Of a stretch of 64,000 nt of DNA, positions 53,738 through 63,207 are shown in pieces; within the stretch, counting starts at the first letter, position 1, and each line of letters starts with the position of its first letter. Where the stretch lies: assembly GCA_038214135.1 (NCBI GenBank), contig JBBQSD010000005.1:1-64000 (forward strand). The letters are read 5' to 3'. The position numbers were made by a program, and so were the translations under genes. The notes under the pieces were generated by a model that was not told the DNA's origin, ran no database searches, and saw only the letters and a program-made list of their open reading frames with translations. This DNA is from JANLSE01 sp038214135. Lineage in GTDB: Bacteria > Chloroflexota > Chloroflexia > Chloroflexales > Roseiflexaceae.

Positions 53738-55792
53738 ATGAGTGCGGATCAGAATAACCGTCCATGGCCGATGTCGCGCTTTCCTGGGTTGCTGTATGGC
53801 GCGGATTATAACCCCGAGCAGTGGACGCCAGCCATGGGCTATGATGGCGAGGCAATCTGGCTTGAGGATATGCGCTTGATGCGTGAGGCAGGCGTGAATA
53901 TTGCCACAGTCGGTGTGTTCAGCTGGGTGATGCTGCAACCAGATCAGCAAACCTTTACCTTTGCATGGTTGGATCGGCTGCTCGATCTGTTGGCAGAAAA
54001 CGGCATTGCTGCGTGTTTGGCCACTGGCACGGCAGCCCAGCCGGCATGGCTATCGCAAGCCTACCCAGAGATACTACCGGTCAATGCCTATGGGCAGCGC
54101 CAACGCCATGGCGGGCGCATGAACTTCTGCCCAACCAACCAGATCTTTCGGCACTTTTCACAACAGTTGGTGCGCCAGCTTGCCGAGCGCTACCGCAACC
54201 ACCCGGCCCTGCTGATCTGGCATGTCAGTAATGAATATGGCCCGCAGTGCTATTGCGATAGTTGTGCGGTTCGCTTTCGCACCTGGTTACAGGAATCGTA
54301 TGGCGATCTGGCCGAGCTCAATCGGCGTTGGGTAACGCCATTCTGGGGGCACCTGTTCACCGATTGGAACCAGATTGAGCCACCAAGCCAGCTTGGTGAT
54401 CGCAGCATGCAGGGCTTGATCCTCGACTACCAGCGCTTTATGTCGGTGATGAACCTGGAATGCTATCAGGAAGAACGGGCCATCCTGCGTGAGATGACGC
54501 CCGATGTGCCGGTGATGACCAACTTCCATGGATTGGTCAAGAATCTCGATTACTTCGCCTGGGCTCCTTCACAGGATATTATCACCTGGGATTCGTACCC
54601 ACCCGCCGATGAGCCGCCAGGGCGGACGGCATTTCGGCTGGCGCTGATGCGCGGTCTAAAACACGGCCAACCCTGGCTGTTGCTGGAACAGACTCCCAGC
54701 CAGACGCAGTGGCGGCCAGTCAACCCGCTCAAGCGGCCTGGTGTGATGCGTTTGCACAGCTATCAGGCGATTGCCAATGGCTCGGAGGGCGCGATGTACT
54801 TCCAGTGGCGGCAGTCGCGCGGTTCCTCCGAAATGCACCATGGTGCGATTGTGAGCCATACTGGTTCAGCACAAACGCGGGTCTTTCAGGAAGTTGCCGC
54901 GCTTGGTGCCGAACTGCATGGGCTTGGCACCGAATTGCTTGCGGCACGAGTACCCGCACGGGTTGCGCTCCTGTTTAGCTGGCCAAACTGGTGGGCCGTC
55001 GAATATCAGCCGGGGTTGAGTTCTGCGCTTGAATATCTCGATGAAGTAACGCGCTACTATGCCGCACTCTGGCAGCATAATGTCGCCGTCGATGTATGTA
55101 CGCCAAATGATGTGCTCGATGGCTATGATCTTGTGATTGCGCCATTGTTGTATCTGCTTGAAGAAACGCAGGCAGCAGCGATTGATCGCTATATCTCCAA
55201 TGGCGGCGTATTCCTGACAACCTATTTCAGTGGGATTGTCGATGAAAGTGGCCGCGCATGGCTGGGCGGCGCGCCTGCAGGATTGCGCAACGCACTCGGG
55301 ATGTTGGTCGAGGAGGTTGATCCACTCCTATCTGGACACAGCAATACCCTGCATGTAGCCGATAATCAGATCATCCCAGCAGGAACATATGATTGTGATC
55401 TGTGGTGTGAGGTGCTGCATCTGGAAGGCGCACAGGCTGTCGCGCAGTTTGGTAAGGATTTCTATGCTGGTCAACCAGCCATCACCGAGCATCACTATGG
55501 CGCGGGCCGCAGCTACTATGTCGCGACGCGGCCAGATCCGCGATTGCTGGAACAACTGCTTGGTGCCATCCTGGATTCGTGTGGGATTGTCGCGCCATTA
55601 AACGCACCAACTGGTGTCGAAGTTATTGAGCGCAGCACCGCAAACGGAACCTGGACGTTTGTGTTGAATCATACGGCCACAGAACAAATCGTGCCATTGC
55701 CCCAACCAATGCGTGATCTATTGACCAACCAAAACCACGAGAGCAGCATCACTATGCCAAGTGTAGGTGTTGCAATATTGGTGCGTGGGTAG
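53738..55792 (+). CDS. GH42 beta-galactosidase
   Basis: The 684-aa retaining beta-galactosidase has the GH42 order: TIM barrel with LYGADYNPEQW, the acid/base Glu166 in HVSNEYG, the Cys cluster after it (CYCDSCAVRFRTWL, probably zinc-binding), and nucleophile Glu317 in LLLEQTPSQTQW. A trimerisation domain (about 400-620) and a C-terminal beta domain follow. No signal peptide, so it is cytoplasmic. ATG 53738 follows GAGGAAG. The stop is immediately followed by GGCGGTTCGCGAACCGCC repeats. Confidence 0.94.
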   Translation: MSADQNNRPWPMSRFPGLLYGADYNPEQWTPAMGYDGEAIWLEDMRLMREAGVNIATVGVFSWVMLQPDQQTFTFAWLDRLLDLLAENGIAACLATGTAAQPAWLSQAYPEILPVNAYGQRQRHGGRMNFCPTNQIFRHFSQQLVRQLAERYRNHPALLIWHVSNEYGPQCYCDSCAVRFRTWLQESYGDLAELNRRWVTPFWGHLFTDWNQIEPPSQLGDRSMQGLILDYQRFMSVMNLECYQEERAILREMTPDVPVMTNFHGLVKNLDYFAWAPSQDIITWDSYPPADEPPGRTAFRLALMRGLKHGQPWLLLEQTPSQTQWRPVNPLKRPGVMRLHSYQAIANGSEGAMYFQWRQSRGSSEMHHGAIVSHTGSAQTRVFQEVAALGAELHGLGTELLAARVPARVALLFSWPNWWAVEYQPGLSSALEYLDEVTRYYAALWQHNVAVDVCTPNDVLDGYDLVIAPLLYLLEETQAAAIDRYISNGGVFLTTYFSGIVDESGRAWLGGAPAGLRNALGMLVEEVDPLLSGHSNTLHVADNQIIPAGTYDCDLWCEVLHLEGAQAVAQFGKDFYAGQPAITEHHYGAGRSYYVATRPDPRLLEQLLGAILDSCGIVAPLNAPTGVEVIERSTANGTWTFVLNHTATEQIVPLPQPMRDLLTNQNHESSITMPSVGVAILVRG

Positions 55793-55904
55793 GGCGGTTC
55801 GCGAACCGCCTACCGTGCCAGCATTTGTCGGGAGGTGTAGAGGCGGTTCGCGAACCGCCTGCCATGCCCAGGCATTAATTTCCAGAGTAGTTGGTTCGCG
55901 AACC
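55793..55904. repeat. Three GGCGGTTCGCGAACCGCC palindromes
   Basis: Perfect 18-base palindromes at 55793-55810 and 55842-55859 and a 12-base core GGTTCGCGAACC at 55893-55904, spaced about 50 bp apart, between the GH42 and aminotransferase genes. Same family as 25764-25835. Confidence 0.9.
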
Positions 55905-55944
55905 GTCCCTACAGTCATTGCAACAACCGAAAAGAAGGATCATC

Positions 55945-57081
55945 ATGACCAAACCAATGCGCGATTTCGCACTCGAGGTCTATTTTTCGAAATGGGAGTT
56001 TACCGCAAAATATAACCTGGCCGGCTCGGATGCAGAGAACATGACGCTGTATGAACTTTTGGCGTTAGCAAGTGCCACAGATCGCGCTGCATTCGAGCAT
56101 GTTGGCCTGGGCTATACCGAGACATTTGGTGCACCAGCGCTGCGTGCGGCAATTGCCAGCACCTACGAGAGCGTGCGGCCTGAGCATATTCTGTGCTTTG
56201 CTGGTGCAGAAGAAGCGATCTATGTGGCCATGCATGTGTTGCTCGAACCAAGCGACCATGCCATTGTTGTGACACCCAACTATCAGGCGGCGGAGACGGT
56301 GCCGCTGAGTATCTGTGCGGTCACTGGTGTGCCATTAGATATTGAGCGAAATTGGGATCTGGATGTGGATCAACTACGGGCAGCCATTCGCCCGAACACC
56401 AAACTGATCTCGATCAACTTCCCCAACAACCCGACCGGGCGCATTATTCCTCATACCACGCTTGCAGCAATCATCGACATGTGTCGGGAACGGGGCATCT
56501 GGCTGTTCAGCGATGAAGTGTACCGCCTGATCGAGCGCGACATAGCGCTACGCCTGCCGCAGGCCGTCGATCAGTATGAACGGGCGATCTCACTGAATGT
56601 GATGTCGAAAGCCTATGGCTTGCCTGGCCTACGGATCGGATGGCTAGCCTGCAAAGATCGTGAGCTGCTTGTCCGTTTCGAACGCTACAAACACTACCTC
56701 TCGATCTGTAATTCGGCTCCATCCGAGGTATTGGCGCGGATTGCGCTCCAGGCTCGTGACCAGATTCTGGCCAAAAATCGGGCAATCGTTCGCAGTAATA
56801 TTGCCGAGTTCAACACATTCTTTGCCGAATTCTCGCACCTGTTCGATTGGAGAATCCCGGATGGTGGCTGTGTTGGCTTCATTCGCTACACGGGTGCCGA
56901 TGGAGTCGAAGCCTTCACTAAACGCCTTGTTGAACAGGCAGGTGTGCTGTTTTTACCCTCAACTATCTTTCACTCAGAGCTGAATCCGGTACCTGCCAAT
57001 TGTTTACGGGTTGGCTATGGCCGCTCGCATGTACCGGAAGGCATTGCTGTGTTGCGGGATTGGATGCGGAGAAATATCTAA
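55945..57081 (+). CDS. Class I/II PLP-dependent aminotransferase
   Basis: The 378-aa fold-type I aminotransferase shows INFPNNPTGRII, the strand with LFSDEVYR (PLP-Asp/Tyr), the PLP Lys in SLNVMSKAYGLPGLRIGWLA (near 219), and the C-terminal carboxylate-binding Arg in LRVGYGR. The substrate could be an amino acid or a 2-oxo acid related to capreomycidine or valine-pyruvate type members; it cannot be set from sequence. ATG 55945 follows AAGAAGGA; the frame open to 55891 runs back into the palindromic repeats. Confidence 0.9.
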   Translation: MTKPMRDFALEVYFSKWEFTAKYNLAGSDAENMTLYELLALASATDRAAFEHVGLGYTETFGAPALRAAIASTYESVRPEHILCFAGAEEAIYVAMHVLLEPSDHAIVVTPNYQAAETVPLSICAVTGVPLDIERNWDLDVDQLRAAIRPNTKLISINFPNNPTGRIIPHTTLAAIIDMCRERGIWLFSDEVYRLIERDIALRLPQAVDQYERAISLNVMSKAYGLPGLRIGWLACKDRELLVRFERYKHYLSICNSAPSEVLARIALQARDQILAKNRAIVRSNIAEFNTFFAEFSHLFDWRIPDGGCVGFIRYTGADGVEAFTKRLVEQAGVLFLPSTIFHSELNPVPANCLRVGYGRSHVPEGIAVLRDWMRRNI

Positions 57082-57158
57082 TGAGGAAGGTCGCCCAGAG
57101 ATATGGTACTATCTGATGAGCTTTCATTCAGTATTGAGCGAAGAAGGGCTATCATCCA

Positions 57159-57878
57159 GTGCTTGGCATTATCAAACAGATTTTTCGCTATCCAGTCAAG
57201 TCCATGATTGGTGAGTCGCTGGCATCTGCCGAATTGGGATGGCACGGATTGGTCGGGGATCGGCGGTTTGCCTTTCGCCGAATTGGTGACCGATCTGGCT
57301 TTCCATGGCTGACAGCAGGCAGGTTGCCGAGCCTATTGCAGTATCGCCCGTACTACCCTGAACCGGATGCCCCTGGCTCACACATCCAGATCGTCACGCC
57401 CGATGGTCAGGATGTGGCTGGTGAGAACCCGCTGATCAATGCACAGGTGAGCACACTCTTCGGCAATCCGGTCGAGTTGTTGTACCTCAAACAAGGAATC
57501 TTTGATGAGGCACCACTCTCGCTGATCAGCACAGCAACACTCGCGGTTCTGAGCGCCAATGCGAACCTAGTGGCGGATGTACGCCGCTTTCGGCCCAACT
57601 TGCTGATCGAGAGTGTCAGCGGCCAACCATTTGCGGAGGATGCCTGGGTTGGGAGCGTGATTGCATTCGGTGATAGCACCATCGGCCCACGAATGAGCGT
57701 TGCACAGCAAGATCCACGATGCAGCATGATCAATTTGGATCCGGATACGGCTCAGGCAGATCCACGCTTGCTAAGAGCTGTCGCCAAGGCACATCAATCC
57801 TGTGCTGGCGTTTATGGGGCTACCTTCCGCCCAGGAACAATTCGAGTCGGCGATCTGATCACTACCCTACGCGCATGA
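57159..57878 (+). CDS. MOSC domain protein
   Basis: The 239-aa protein has an N-terminal MOSC beta-barrel region (IIKQIFRYPVKSMIGESL, LVGDRRFAFR) and a C-terminal MOSC domain with ADVRRFRPNLLIE and the conserved Cys in QDPRCSMINLDPDT (near 188). It ends with QSCAGVYGATFRPGTIRVGD. MOSC proteins bind or carry molybdenum cofactor or sulfur; relatives include mARC and YcbX. The start is GTG 57159 with AAGAAGGG upstream. Its last 17 bases overlap an antisense HD-GYP fragment. With the MOCOS-like NifS protein at 51548 it might form a two-part Moco sulfurase. Confidence 0.88.
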   Translation: MLGIIKQIFRYPVKSMIGESLASAELGWHGLVGDRRFAFRRIGDRSGFPWLTAGRLPSLLQYRPYYPEPDAPGSHIQIVTPDGQDVAGENPLINAQVSTLFGNPVELLYLKQGIFDEAPLSLISTATLAVLSANANLVADVRRFRPNLLIESVSGQPFAEDAWVGSVIAFGDSTIGPRMSVAQQDPRCSMINLDPDTAQADPRLLRAVAKAHQSCAGVYGATFRPGTIRVGDLITTLRA

Positions 57879-58158
57879 GTTGCCATTCATCTGCATTGAG
57901 CGGGCCCGGCTTAAGCAGAATTCGGTCGGGAACACCCATCTTGCCAATATCGTGCAGCAGAGCACCGCGCCGTATGTGTTCGATCTCCTCTGAAGGAACA
58001 TTCATCCGCTTGGCCAATTGCAGCGAAACCTCCGTCACCCGTGCACTATGGCCCTCCGTCTCGTGGTCGCGCAGATCGAGTGCCCGCGACCAGCCCGCAA
58101 TCGTGGCATTATACGAATGAGTAAGTTCGGTATTTGCCCGCTGTAGTTGACGATTCGC
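57862..58158 (-). pseudogene. HD-GYP domain fragment
   Basis: Ninety-eight codons on the minus strand without a start codon encode ANRQLQRANTELTHSYNATI, RALDLRDHETEGHSARV and the HD signature LLHDIGKMGVPDRILLKPG. This is the first third of an HD-GYP cyclic-di-GMP phosphodiesterase. It ends at a stop 62 residues short of the GYP motif, and an in-frame stop lies just upstream at 58159-58161. It appears to be a piece left by a rearrangement; its head abuts the N-terminal part of the histidine kinase in the opposite direction. Confidence 0.85.
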
Positions 58159-59714
58159 TCATGGTGCAGCAGATCGGCGGGCGAGCAGATATTCTCGGAA
58201 TCGACCAGTCGCTGATCGAGATGCCGCTACTGGATCTATTGCCAGAACTATTCGGCTATGAACCAATTCTGGCAGCAATTCTGGCCGGCCACCAGGCGCA
58301 GCTGCGTTTGCCAGAGATTGGCCGTGATGGCCCGGATGGCAGTATCCAGCACCTGAATTTGTTGACGCTGGCCCATACCAGTAGTGCCGGGCAGATCGAT
58401 GGCCTGATCCAGGTGATCAGCGATGTGAGTGAGCGCGGCATCATTGAGCAGGTGCGTGTGCAGCAGCGTAATGAACTCCGCCTACTCAAGGAACAGATCA
58501 CCCAACAGAATATTGGCCTTGCGCGTATGAATGCCGAACTGCGCCGGGCAACCCAACTGAAAGATGAATTCCTCGCCAACATGAGCCACGAGGTACGCAC
58601 GCCGCTGACAGCAGTACTAGGGCTGGCCGAAATCCTACAAGCGGAACTGGTTGGCCCGCTGAATGCCGATCAGCACGACTCGCTGAATGGTATTCAGGAG
58701 AGTGGCCGCCACCTGTTGGTTCTGATCAACGATTTCCTCGATATTGCCAAGATCGAAGCAGGCCAGTTCGAACTCGATCTGCGGGTTGTGCCGGTACAAT
58801 CACTGTGCCAATCCAGTGTTCGCATGGTCAAAGAGTTAGCCGTTTGGAAGTCAATCACACTCACGCTCACGATTCACCCAGGATTGCATCTGATCCGCGC
58901 CGATGAACGCAGGCTTGTTCAGACGCTGATCAATCTGCTTTCGAACGCGATCAAATTTACGCCGCATAGTGGCCAGATCGGCCTTGATGTACAAGCCGAT
59001 TCCGTGCGCGATCAGGTGCGTTTTACCTTCTGGGATACGGGGATCGGCATTGCAGTTGATGATATACAGCGCCTGTTCAAGCCATTTTCGCAGATTGATG
59101 GCGAGTATCAGCGCCAGCACGTCGGAAGTGGCTTGGGGTTGGTGCTGGTTGCCCAACTCACGAAATTGCATGGTGGTGGCGTCGAACTGACCAGCGAGGT
59201 GGGCCAGGGGAGCCGTTTTACGATTGCACTGCCGTGGAGCCACGATGATCAGCAACGCCAGCTGGAAGCCATGCGCAATAGCCAACTACAATTTCCCGCT
59301 GCCGATCAGCAAACAGATGCTGTGCTGCCCGCCATCCAAACGGCAACACCAATTGATCTGCTGCTTGTTGAGGATGAGCAATTTAGTGCTGCCATGCTGA
59401 TCGATTACCTAGGGCGCTGTGGGTATCGGGTGACCCATGTGCGTTCTGGTGAAGAAGCACTAGCGCAGGTTCGCGAGTTTGCCCCGCACCTGATCATCAT
59501 GGATGTGCGGCTGCAGGGCATGGATGGCCTGGAAACCATGCACCATATGCGCGCCAAGATGGCACTTCAGAACACCCCGATCATCGCACTTACGGCCCTA
59601 GCCATGCCGGGTGATCGCGAGCGCTGCCTGGCGGCTGGTGCAAATATCTACATGAGCAAGCCGGTCACATTGCGTCATTTGGCCGAAGTGACCTGGGGGT
59701 TGATCAGAAAGTGA
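58134..59714 (+). CDS. Hybrid histidine kinase (PAS-HisKA-HATPase-REC)
   Basis: The 526-aa protein has a PAS-like sensor (1-110, PELFGYEPILAAILAG), a coiled coil, HisKA with phospho-His in FLANMSHEVRTPL (near 153), and HATPase with NLLSNAIKFT, DTGIGI and GSGLGLVL. A C-terminal receiver follows (about 402-526; acidic ELLLVEDEQ-like pair, Asp in IIMDVRLQG, Lys in YMSKPVT). No membrane segment or signal peptide is seen. The start is uncertain: the frame opens with TTG at 58134 without an SD, ATG 58161 is an alternative, and the upstream part is probably lost at the junction with the HD-GYP fragment. Confidence 0.82.
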   Translation: MPAVVDDSLMVQQIGGRADILGIDQSLIEMPLLDLLPELFGYEPILAAILAGHQAQLRLPEIGRDGPDGSIQHLNLLTLAHTSSAGQIDGLIQVISDVSERGIIEQVRVQQRNELRLLKEQITQQNIGLARMNAELRRATQLKDEFLANMSHEVRTPLTAVLGLAEILQAELVGPLNADQHDSLNGIQESGRHLLVLINDFLDIAKIEAGQFELDLRVVPVQSLCQSSVRMVKELAVWKSITLTLTIHPGLHLIRADERRLVQTLINLLSNAIKFTPHSGQIGLDVQADSVRDQVRFTFWDTGIGIAVDDIQRLFKPFSQIDGEYQRQHVGSGLGLVLVAQLTKLHGGGVELTSEVGQGSRFTIALPWSHDDQQRQLEAMRNSQLQFPAADQQTDAVLPAIQTATPIDLLLVEDEQFSAAMLIDYLGRCGYRVTHVRSGEEALAQVREFAPHLIIMDVRLQGMDGLETMHHMRAKMALQNTPIIALTALAMPGDRERCLAAGANIYMSKPVTLRHLAEVTWGLIRK

Positions 59715-59801
59715 GCAATGAATGGCCTTTCGCCTTGACTGTGTGCAGACGTATACTCCAATCAGCCCGAATCTGCGTACGTACCAAGGGAGGCTTGCCC
59801 A

Positions 59802-60125
59802 ATGAAACGGTTGCATGTGCTCATGACACTCTCGTCGCTGATTGTGCTCGAAGGCATGCGCCCATTTGCACCAGCATCGCGCCGTGATATGATCTATATC
59901 ACAATCAATGCGCTGGTCTATTCACTGGCGATTATTGCCTATGCGGCCTTTGATGTTGTGGTGGTTGGGCTGGTGTTTACGATCATCAGCATGTTTGCAA
60001 TTGATCTGCTGCTCTGGCGCTCCAAGCATGCCCTAGCGACATGGCCATTCACAAGCTATGCTGCGATTTCCTATACAATTGGTGGTATCCTTGGGCTGAT
60101 ACTGCGGGTGGCGTTGAAGCGGTAG
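59802..60125 (+). CDS. Small membrane protein of unknown function
   Basis: The 107-aa protein has three hydrophobic segments (about 8-20, 30-70 as two helices, 83-103) and a short charged end LKR. I do not recognise a family. GGAGG lies 11 bases before the ATG. A TATACT sequence at 59752-59757 is a possible -10 element. It follows the kinase gene by 87 bp and is likely transcribed on its own. Confidence 0.6.
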   Translation: MKRLHVLMTLSSLIVLEGMRPFAPASRRDMIYITINALVYSLAIIAYAAFDVVVVGLVFTIISMFAIDLLLWRSKHALATWPFTSYAAISYTIGGILGLILRVALKR

Positions 60126-60544
60126 CGTTTAGCCATCAGCCATCAGCTTTCAGCTTTCAGGAGCCAGAACCGAGTATTTAGGAGCCAGAACCGAGTATTC
60201 AGGAGTCAGGAGTCAGGAGTCAGAATGCTGAGGCGAGACCGAGAACCTGCCCTCACCCCTGGCCCCTCTCCCAGTGGGAGAGGGGCAGCGCAGCAGGGGT
60301 GAGGGAACCTGCCACAATCATTTATTGAGCGCAGCCGAGGCATGATCAACGAGGATTGCAGGGCCACCGAGTTCTATTTAGGGTTTGGGGCAAGGCCCCA
60401 ACCGTGGGTCGTGGCCGGGGTACCCTTTGGGTCTGGCACCCCCGGACGGGACCGCCCTGACCGCCTGCCGTGCGTAGCGGCAGTAGAAACCAGCCGGAAC
60501 GGTTTCTGGCGAAAAACGAATGTGTTCCTTTCTAAGGAATGATT
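60126..60544. repeat. Gene-free spacer (419 bp) made of four repeat families
   Basis: 60131-60160: CAGCCATCAGCTTTCAG words. 60160-60235: AGGAGTCAGGAGTCAGGAGTC words, the reverse of the 2990-3090 and 53600-53690 arrays. 60250-60305: a hairpin CCCTCACCCCTG...CAGGGGTGAGGG with perfect 12-base arms around CCCCTCTCCC/GGGAGAGGGG. 60331-60350: GCAGCCGAGGCATGATCAAC, relative of 53330-53460. 60390-60400 contains the small hairpin GGGGCAAGGCCCC. No gene is seen. Confidence 0.75.
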
Positions 60545-61423
60545 ATGCTCGAATCATTTGGCATAACTGCCACAGATCTGCTTGGCTCAGGCGGCGAGTC
60601 GCAGGTGTATGCACTGGGACCAGAACAGATTCTGCGGATCTATAAGCGCGGCATGTTATCTACCTATGTGGAGCGTCGCCATGCCTTCTATACCGATCTG
60701 CAATGCTATAGCCCGCCATTCGAGATCCCGCAGATTGTAAAAACCGGCCGGATCGATGGGCAAATCTATACGATTGAACGGCGCATGCGAGGCCAGGATT
60801 TTGCACGGATTCTGCCAAAGCTCACGCCAGCCGAACGGCAGCGCGCACTTACCAGCTATCTGGATGTTGCCGAACAGATCGGGACGATCTACTTTCCGAA
60901 TGATCCATTCGGCGAACTGCTGGTGCCAGAAAATCCCCTCCAACGAGCGACATGGCCGGGCTATCTGTGGGATCGCATGCAGCAATCACTCAGCGAAAGC
61001 CGCACAGATCTCGAACACGATGTGCCTGGGTTTGCACACATCCTGGATGGCATGCACACACAACTCCAGCAGCTCAATGGGTTCAACGAGCGCTGCCTCG
61101 TCCATGGCGATTATTTCCCTGGCAATGTCTTTATCGATTCCGATCTGACGATCTGTGGGGTTGGCGATTTTAGCTATGCTGCCATTGTTGGCGATCCACG
61201 CATGGATCTGGTTGGTGCGATCGTCTATCTCGAGGTGCTCGATGCCTATCAGCCAGGCGATACTGAATTCCTGCTGCAACTCCTGACGAAACGTTGTGGT
61301 ACCGAGATCCTGAAGATTGTCCAGCTCTACCGATTGTACTATTCGCTCTACTTCTCGGTCTGTAAACACAGCGATCCGCGCACCTATGCCTGGTGTATTC
61401 GCAATTTGCGGGCCGCAGCATAG
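60545..61423 (+). CDS. APH-like phosphotransferase
   Basis: The 292-aa protein has the kinase-like APH fold: an N-terminal glycine-rich turn LGSGGESQVYAL, Lys/Arg in LRIYKRG, the catalytic loop VHGDYFPGNVFI (Asp near 182) and the metal-binding motif GDFSYAAIVGDPRMDL (near 203-218). The family phosphorylates small molecules such as aminoglycosides, choline, homoserine or fructosamine, so no resistance function can be inferred. ATG 60545 lies 6 bases after AAGGA; ATG 60539 would overlap that SD. The next gene, 18 bp away, is a broken AAC(3)-like gene. Confidence 0.82.
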   Translation: MLESFGITATDLLGSGGESQVYALGPEQILRIYKRGMLSTYVERRHAFYTDLQCYSPPFEIPQIVKTGRIDGQIYTIERRMRGQDFARILPKLTPAERQRALTSYLDVAEQIGTIYFPNDPFGELLVPENPLQRATWPGYLWDRMQQSLSESRTDLEHDVPGFAHILDGMHTQLQQLNGFNERCLVHGDYFPGNVFIDSDLTICGVGDFSYAAIVGDPRMDLVGAIVYLEVLDAYQPGDTEFLLQLLTKRCGTEILKIVQLYRLYYSLYFSVCKHSDPRTYAWCIRNLRAAA

Positions 61424-61441
61424 GAGTCAGGAGCCAATATC

Positions 61442-61997
61442 ATGCCCAACACAATGGCCCTTAGTGATCTGATCGATGGATTACAGGCATTGGGCCTGTG
61501 CCATGGCGATACCGTCATGGTTCATTCGGCCTATACAGCGCTCGGTATTTCCGATCCAGAGTTGATCATTCAGGCGCTCTGCCAGGTGCTTGGCGATACC
61601 GGCACTCTACTGATGCCAGGGCTCTCGTATGCACAGCAACCGCATGGATGGCGGCAAAATCCTCATGCTCGGGTGTACGCTAGGCCCCAATACGTCCATG
61701 CATGCTGTCGAAGAATATGTTGTGCCGCCCTATCTGTTTGGGCAGCCGGTCACATACCATATTACCGATGCCAACGGCCAGATCTATGCTGCCATCTATA
61801 CCGCCCACGATTTTGCTGGTGTCGAACAGCGCTATGATCGGGTTGGGCTGATTCTTTCCGAACCAGCACTTCGCGATGGCATGGTTGGCAAGGCCCACTC
61901 CTACCTGATCGATGCGCCAACCTTGCTAAAGGAAGCTCTGGTTCATCTGCGCCACGACCCCTATTTCTTTGTGGATCGGATCGATGTGGATGGCTGA
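61442..61997 (+). pseudogene. AAC(3)-family N-acetyltransferase with internal deletion and frameshift
   Basis: The first part encodes LGLCHGDTVMVHSAYTALG and GDTGTLLMPGLSYA, the N-terminal half of AAC(3)/YokD-type acetyltransferases. A different frame encodes GGKILMLGCTLGPNTSMHAVEEYV and PPYLFGQPVTYHI, the family C-terminal half. The join lies near 61640-61660. The expected middle section, with the SxHPxxSVxAxG-type region, is missing (about 80 residues) and the frame changes. SD AGGAG and ATG are intact. The family acetylates 2-deoxystreptamine antibiotics or other amines; the intact gene's substrate is unknown. Confidence 0.82.
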
Positions 61998-62233
61998 TAG
62001 CCGGATTGCAGATAATCTAAAAATCTGCGGAAATTTGTTTAATCTGCGGATATAATCCTATGGTAGCTCTTGTTTGAAAGAACGTCCGTGGCTGGTGCTT
62101 CGTTGGCGCGTTCCTGTTCACAGCGTGCCAATGCTGCGCTGCCGTGTGCTGCTACGGGCGCTCTCCGATACAGATTATGGGTTGGGCAAGCGTTCAAGCG
62201 TTGAAGTGTTGAAGCGTTCAAACGGGCAAACGG
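61998..62233. other. Short gene-free spacer with GCGTT(C/G)AA repeats
   Basis: A 236-bp gap. Near 62190-62222 it has GCGTTCAAGCGTTGAAGTGTTGAAGCG-like words forming weak inverted repeats. A TATAAT occurs at 62050-62055 without a -35 box. No gene was recognised. Confidence 0.5.
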
Positions 62234-63067
62234 TCATAGAGTAATTCCTTCGTGGGCCGCGACTGCGCGAACATATGCTGCTGCCGCCTCGTATTCGGCC
62301 TGATCGGGCAGATGTTCCAGCATCAGTGGCAGATCGGGATCGAGCTGGGTGAGCGCATGTAGCAGAGCCGGGTAATCCAGCGTCCCAAGGCCAGGGCGCA
62401 CCTCATCGATATGGACGGTGAGCTGCTGGCGCAGGATGGTATCCTTGGCATGGCACGATTTGATCAATGGCCCGAGCTGCGCAATAAAGGCACGCATAAA
62501 CGCTCCATTGGCGAAATAGCGTTGTGGGCTATTGATCAGATTAACCGGATCGAAATGAACTACAAAGGCGGGCCGATCAATCGCATCGATCAGCCGCTGA
62601 TAGCTCTCGATTGAGTCGGGGTACATATAGGGCATTGGCTCAAGTGTATAGAATGTACGGGTGGGCCGCACCGCATCAATAATCCCCTGAACCGTCTCAA
62701 CAATCAGCGCAAAGGTTGCTTCTGTTAGATCATCGGCGTGCGGGCCATCCCAGCGAGTGCCACGCGAACCAGCAATATTGACGCAGCAGCGTGCGCCGAT
62801 TCGTTCCGCCAGATCGAGGCTACCGGTGCAGCGCTCAATTGCCGCTGCCCGAATTGCCGCATCAGGGCTGAGCGGGTTACTCCAGGCACCAACCTCGGCA
62901 ATCACAATATCGGCTGCCTGAGCAGCATGGGCATAGGCCTCAATCGTTGCCTGATCTGCATCCAGCGCAATTGGGCAATATGCTGCGCGATAGCCACGCT
63001 GCTGTACAGCAGCAACCCACGCCTCTGGGCTATCGAATTCGCCATGAATCGGTCCACCAAGTCGCAT
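62234..63067 (-). CDS. Sugar phosphate isomerase/epimerase-like TIM-barrel protein
   Basis: This 277-aa protein matches the AP-endonuclease-2/xylose-isomerase-like TIM-barrel family. Visible are an early Glu in IVIAEVGAW (near 54), LEPMPYMYPDS (near 143), HFDPVNLI (near 171), KSCHAKD (near 206) and VRPGLGTLDYPALL, which line the metal site in this fold. Substrate is probably a ketose, inosose or 2-keto sugar. ATG 63067 follows AAAGGG by 6 bases; ATG 63073 would touch the SD. Confidence 0.85.
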   Translation of the reverse strand: MRLGGPIHGEFDSPEAWVAAVQQRGYRAAYCPIALDADQATIEAYAHAAQAADIVIAEVGAWSNPLSPDAAIRAAAIERCTGSLDLAERIGARCCVNIAGSRGTRWDGPHADDLTEATFALIVETVQGIIDAVRPTRTFYTLEPMPYMYPDSIESYQRLIDAIDRPAFVVHFDPVNLINSPQRYFANGAFMRAFIAQLGPLIKSCHAKDTILRQQLTVHIDEVRPGLGTLDYPALLHALTQLDPDLPLMLEHLPDQAEYEAAAAYVRAVAAHEGITL

Positions 63068-63207
63068 GATCATCCCTTTCTCATGTGCATCTGCCGCGCT
63101 ATAATACCACGCCGGGTAGGCTCAACTGCTGGCGAACACAAGGTTCGCCCCGACGTGATGATCGCTGTCGAAATTCAGCATGCATCCTGTTACAAACGAG
63201 AATGCCT

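Noticed and set aside
60250..60305. Rho-independent terminator in the spacer before the APH-like gene
   Set aside because: The hairpin is strong, but no T-tract follows on either strand and the same sequence occurs as a dispersed repeat at 36070 and in 109-215.
60545..61997. Aminoglycoside resistance pair (APH plus AAC(3))
   Set aside because: The acetyltransferase gene is broken, the kinase fold covers many substrates, and nothing in the sequence points to antibiotic targets.
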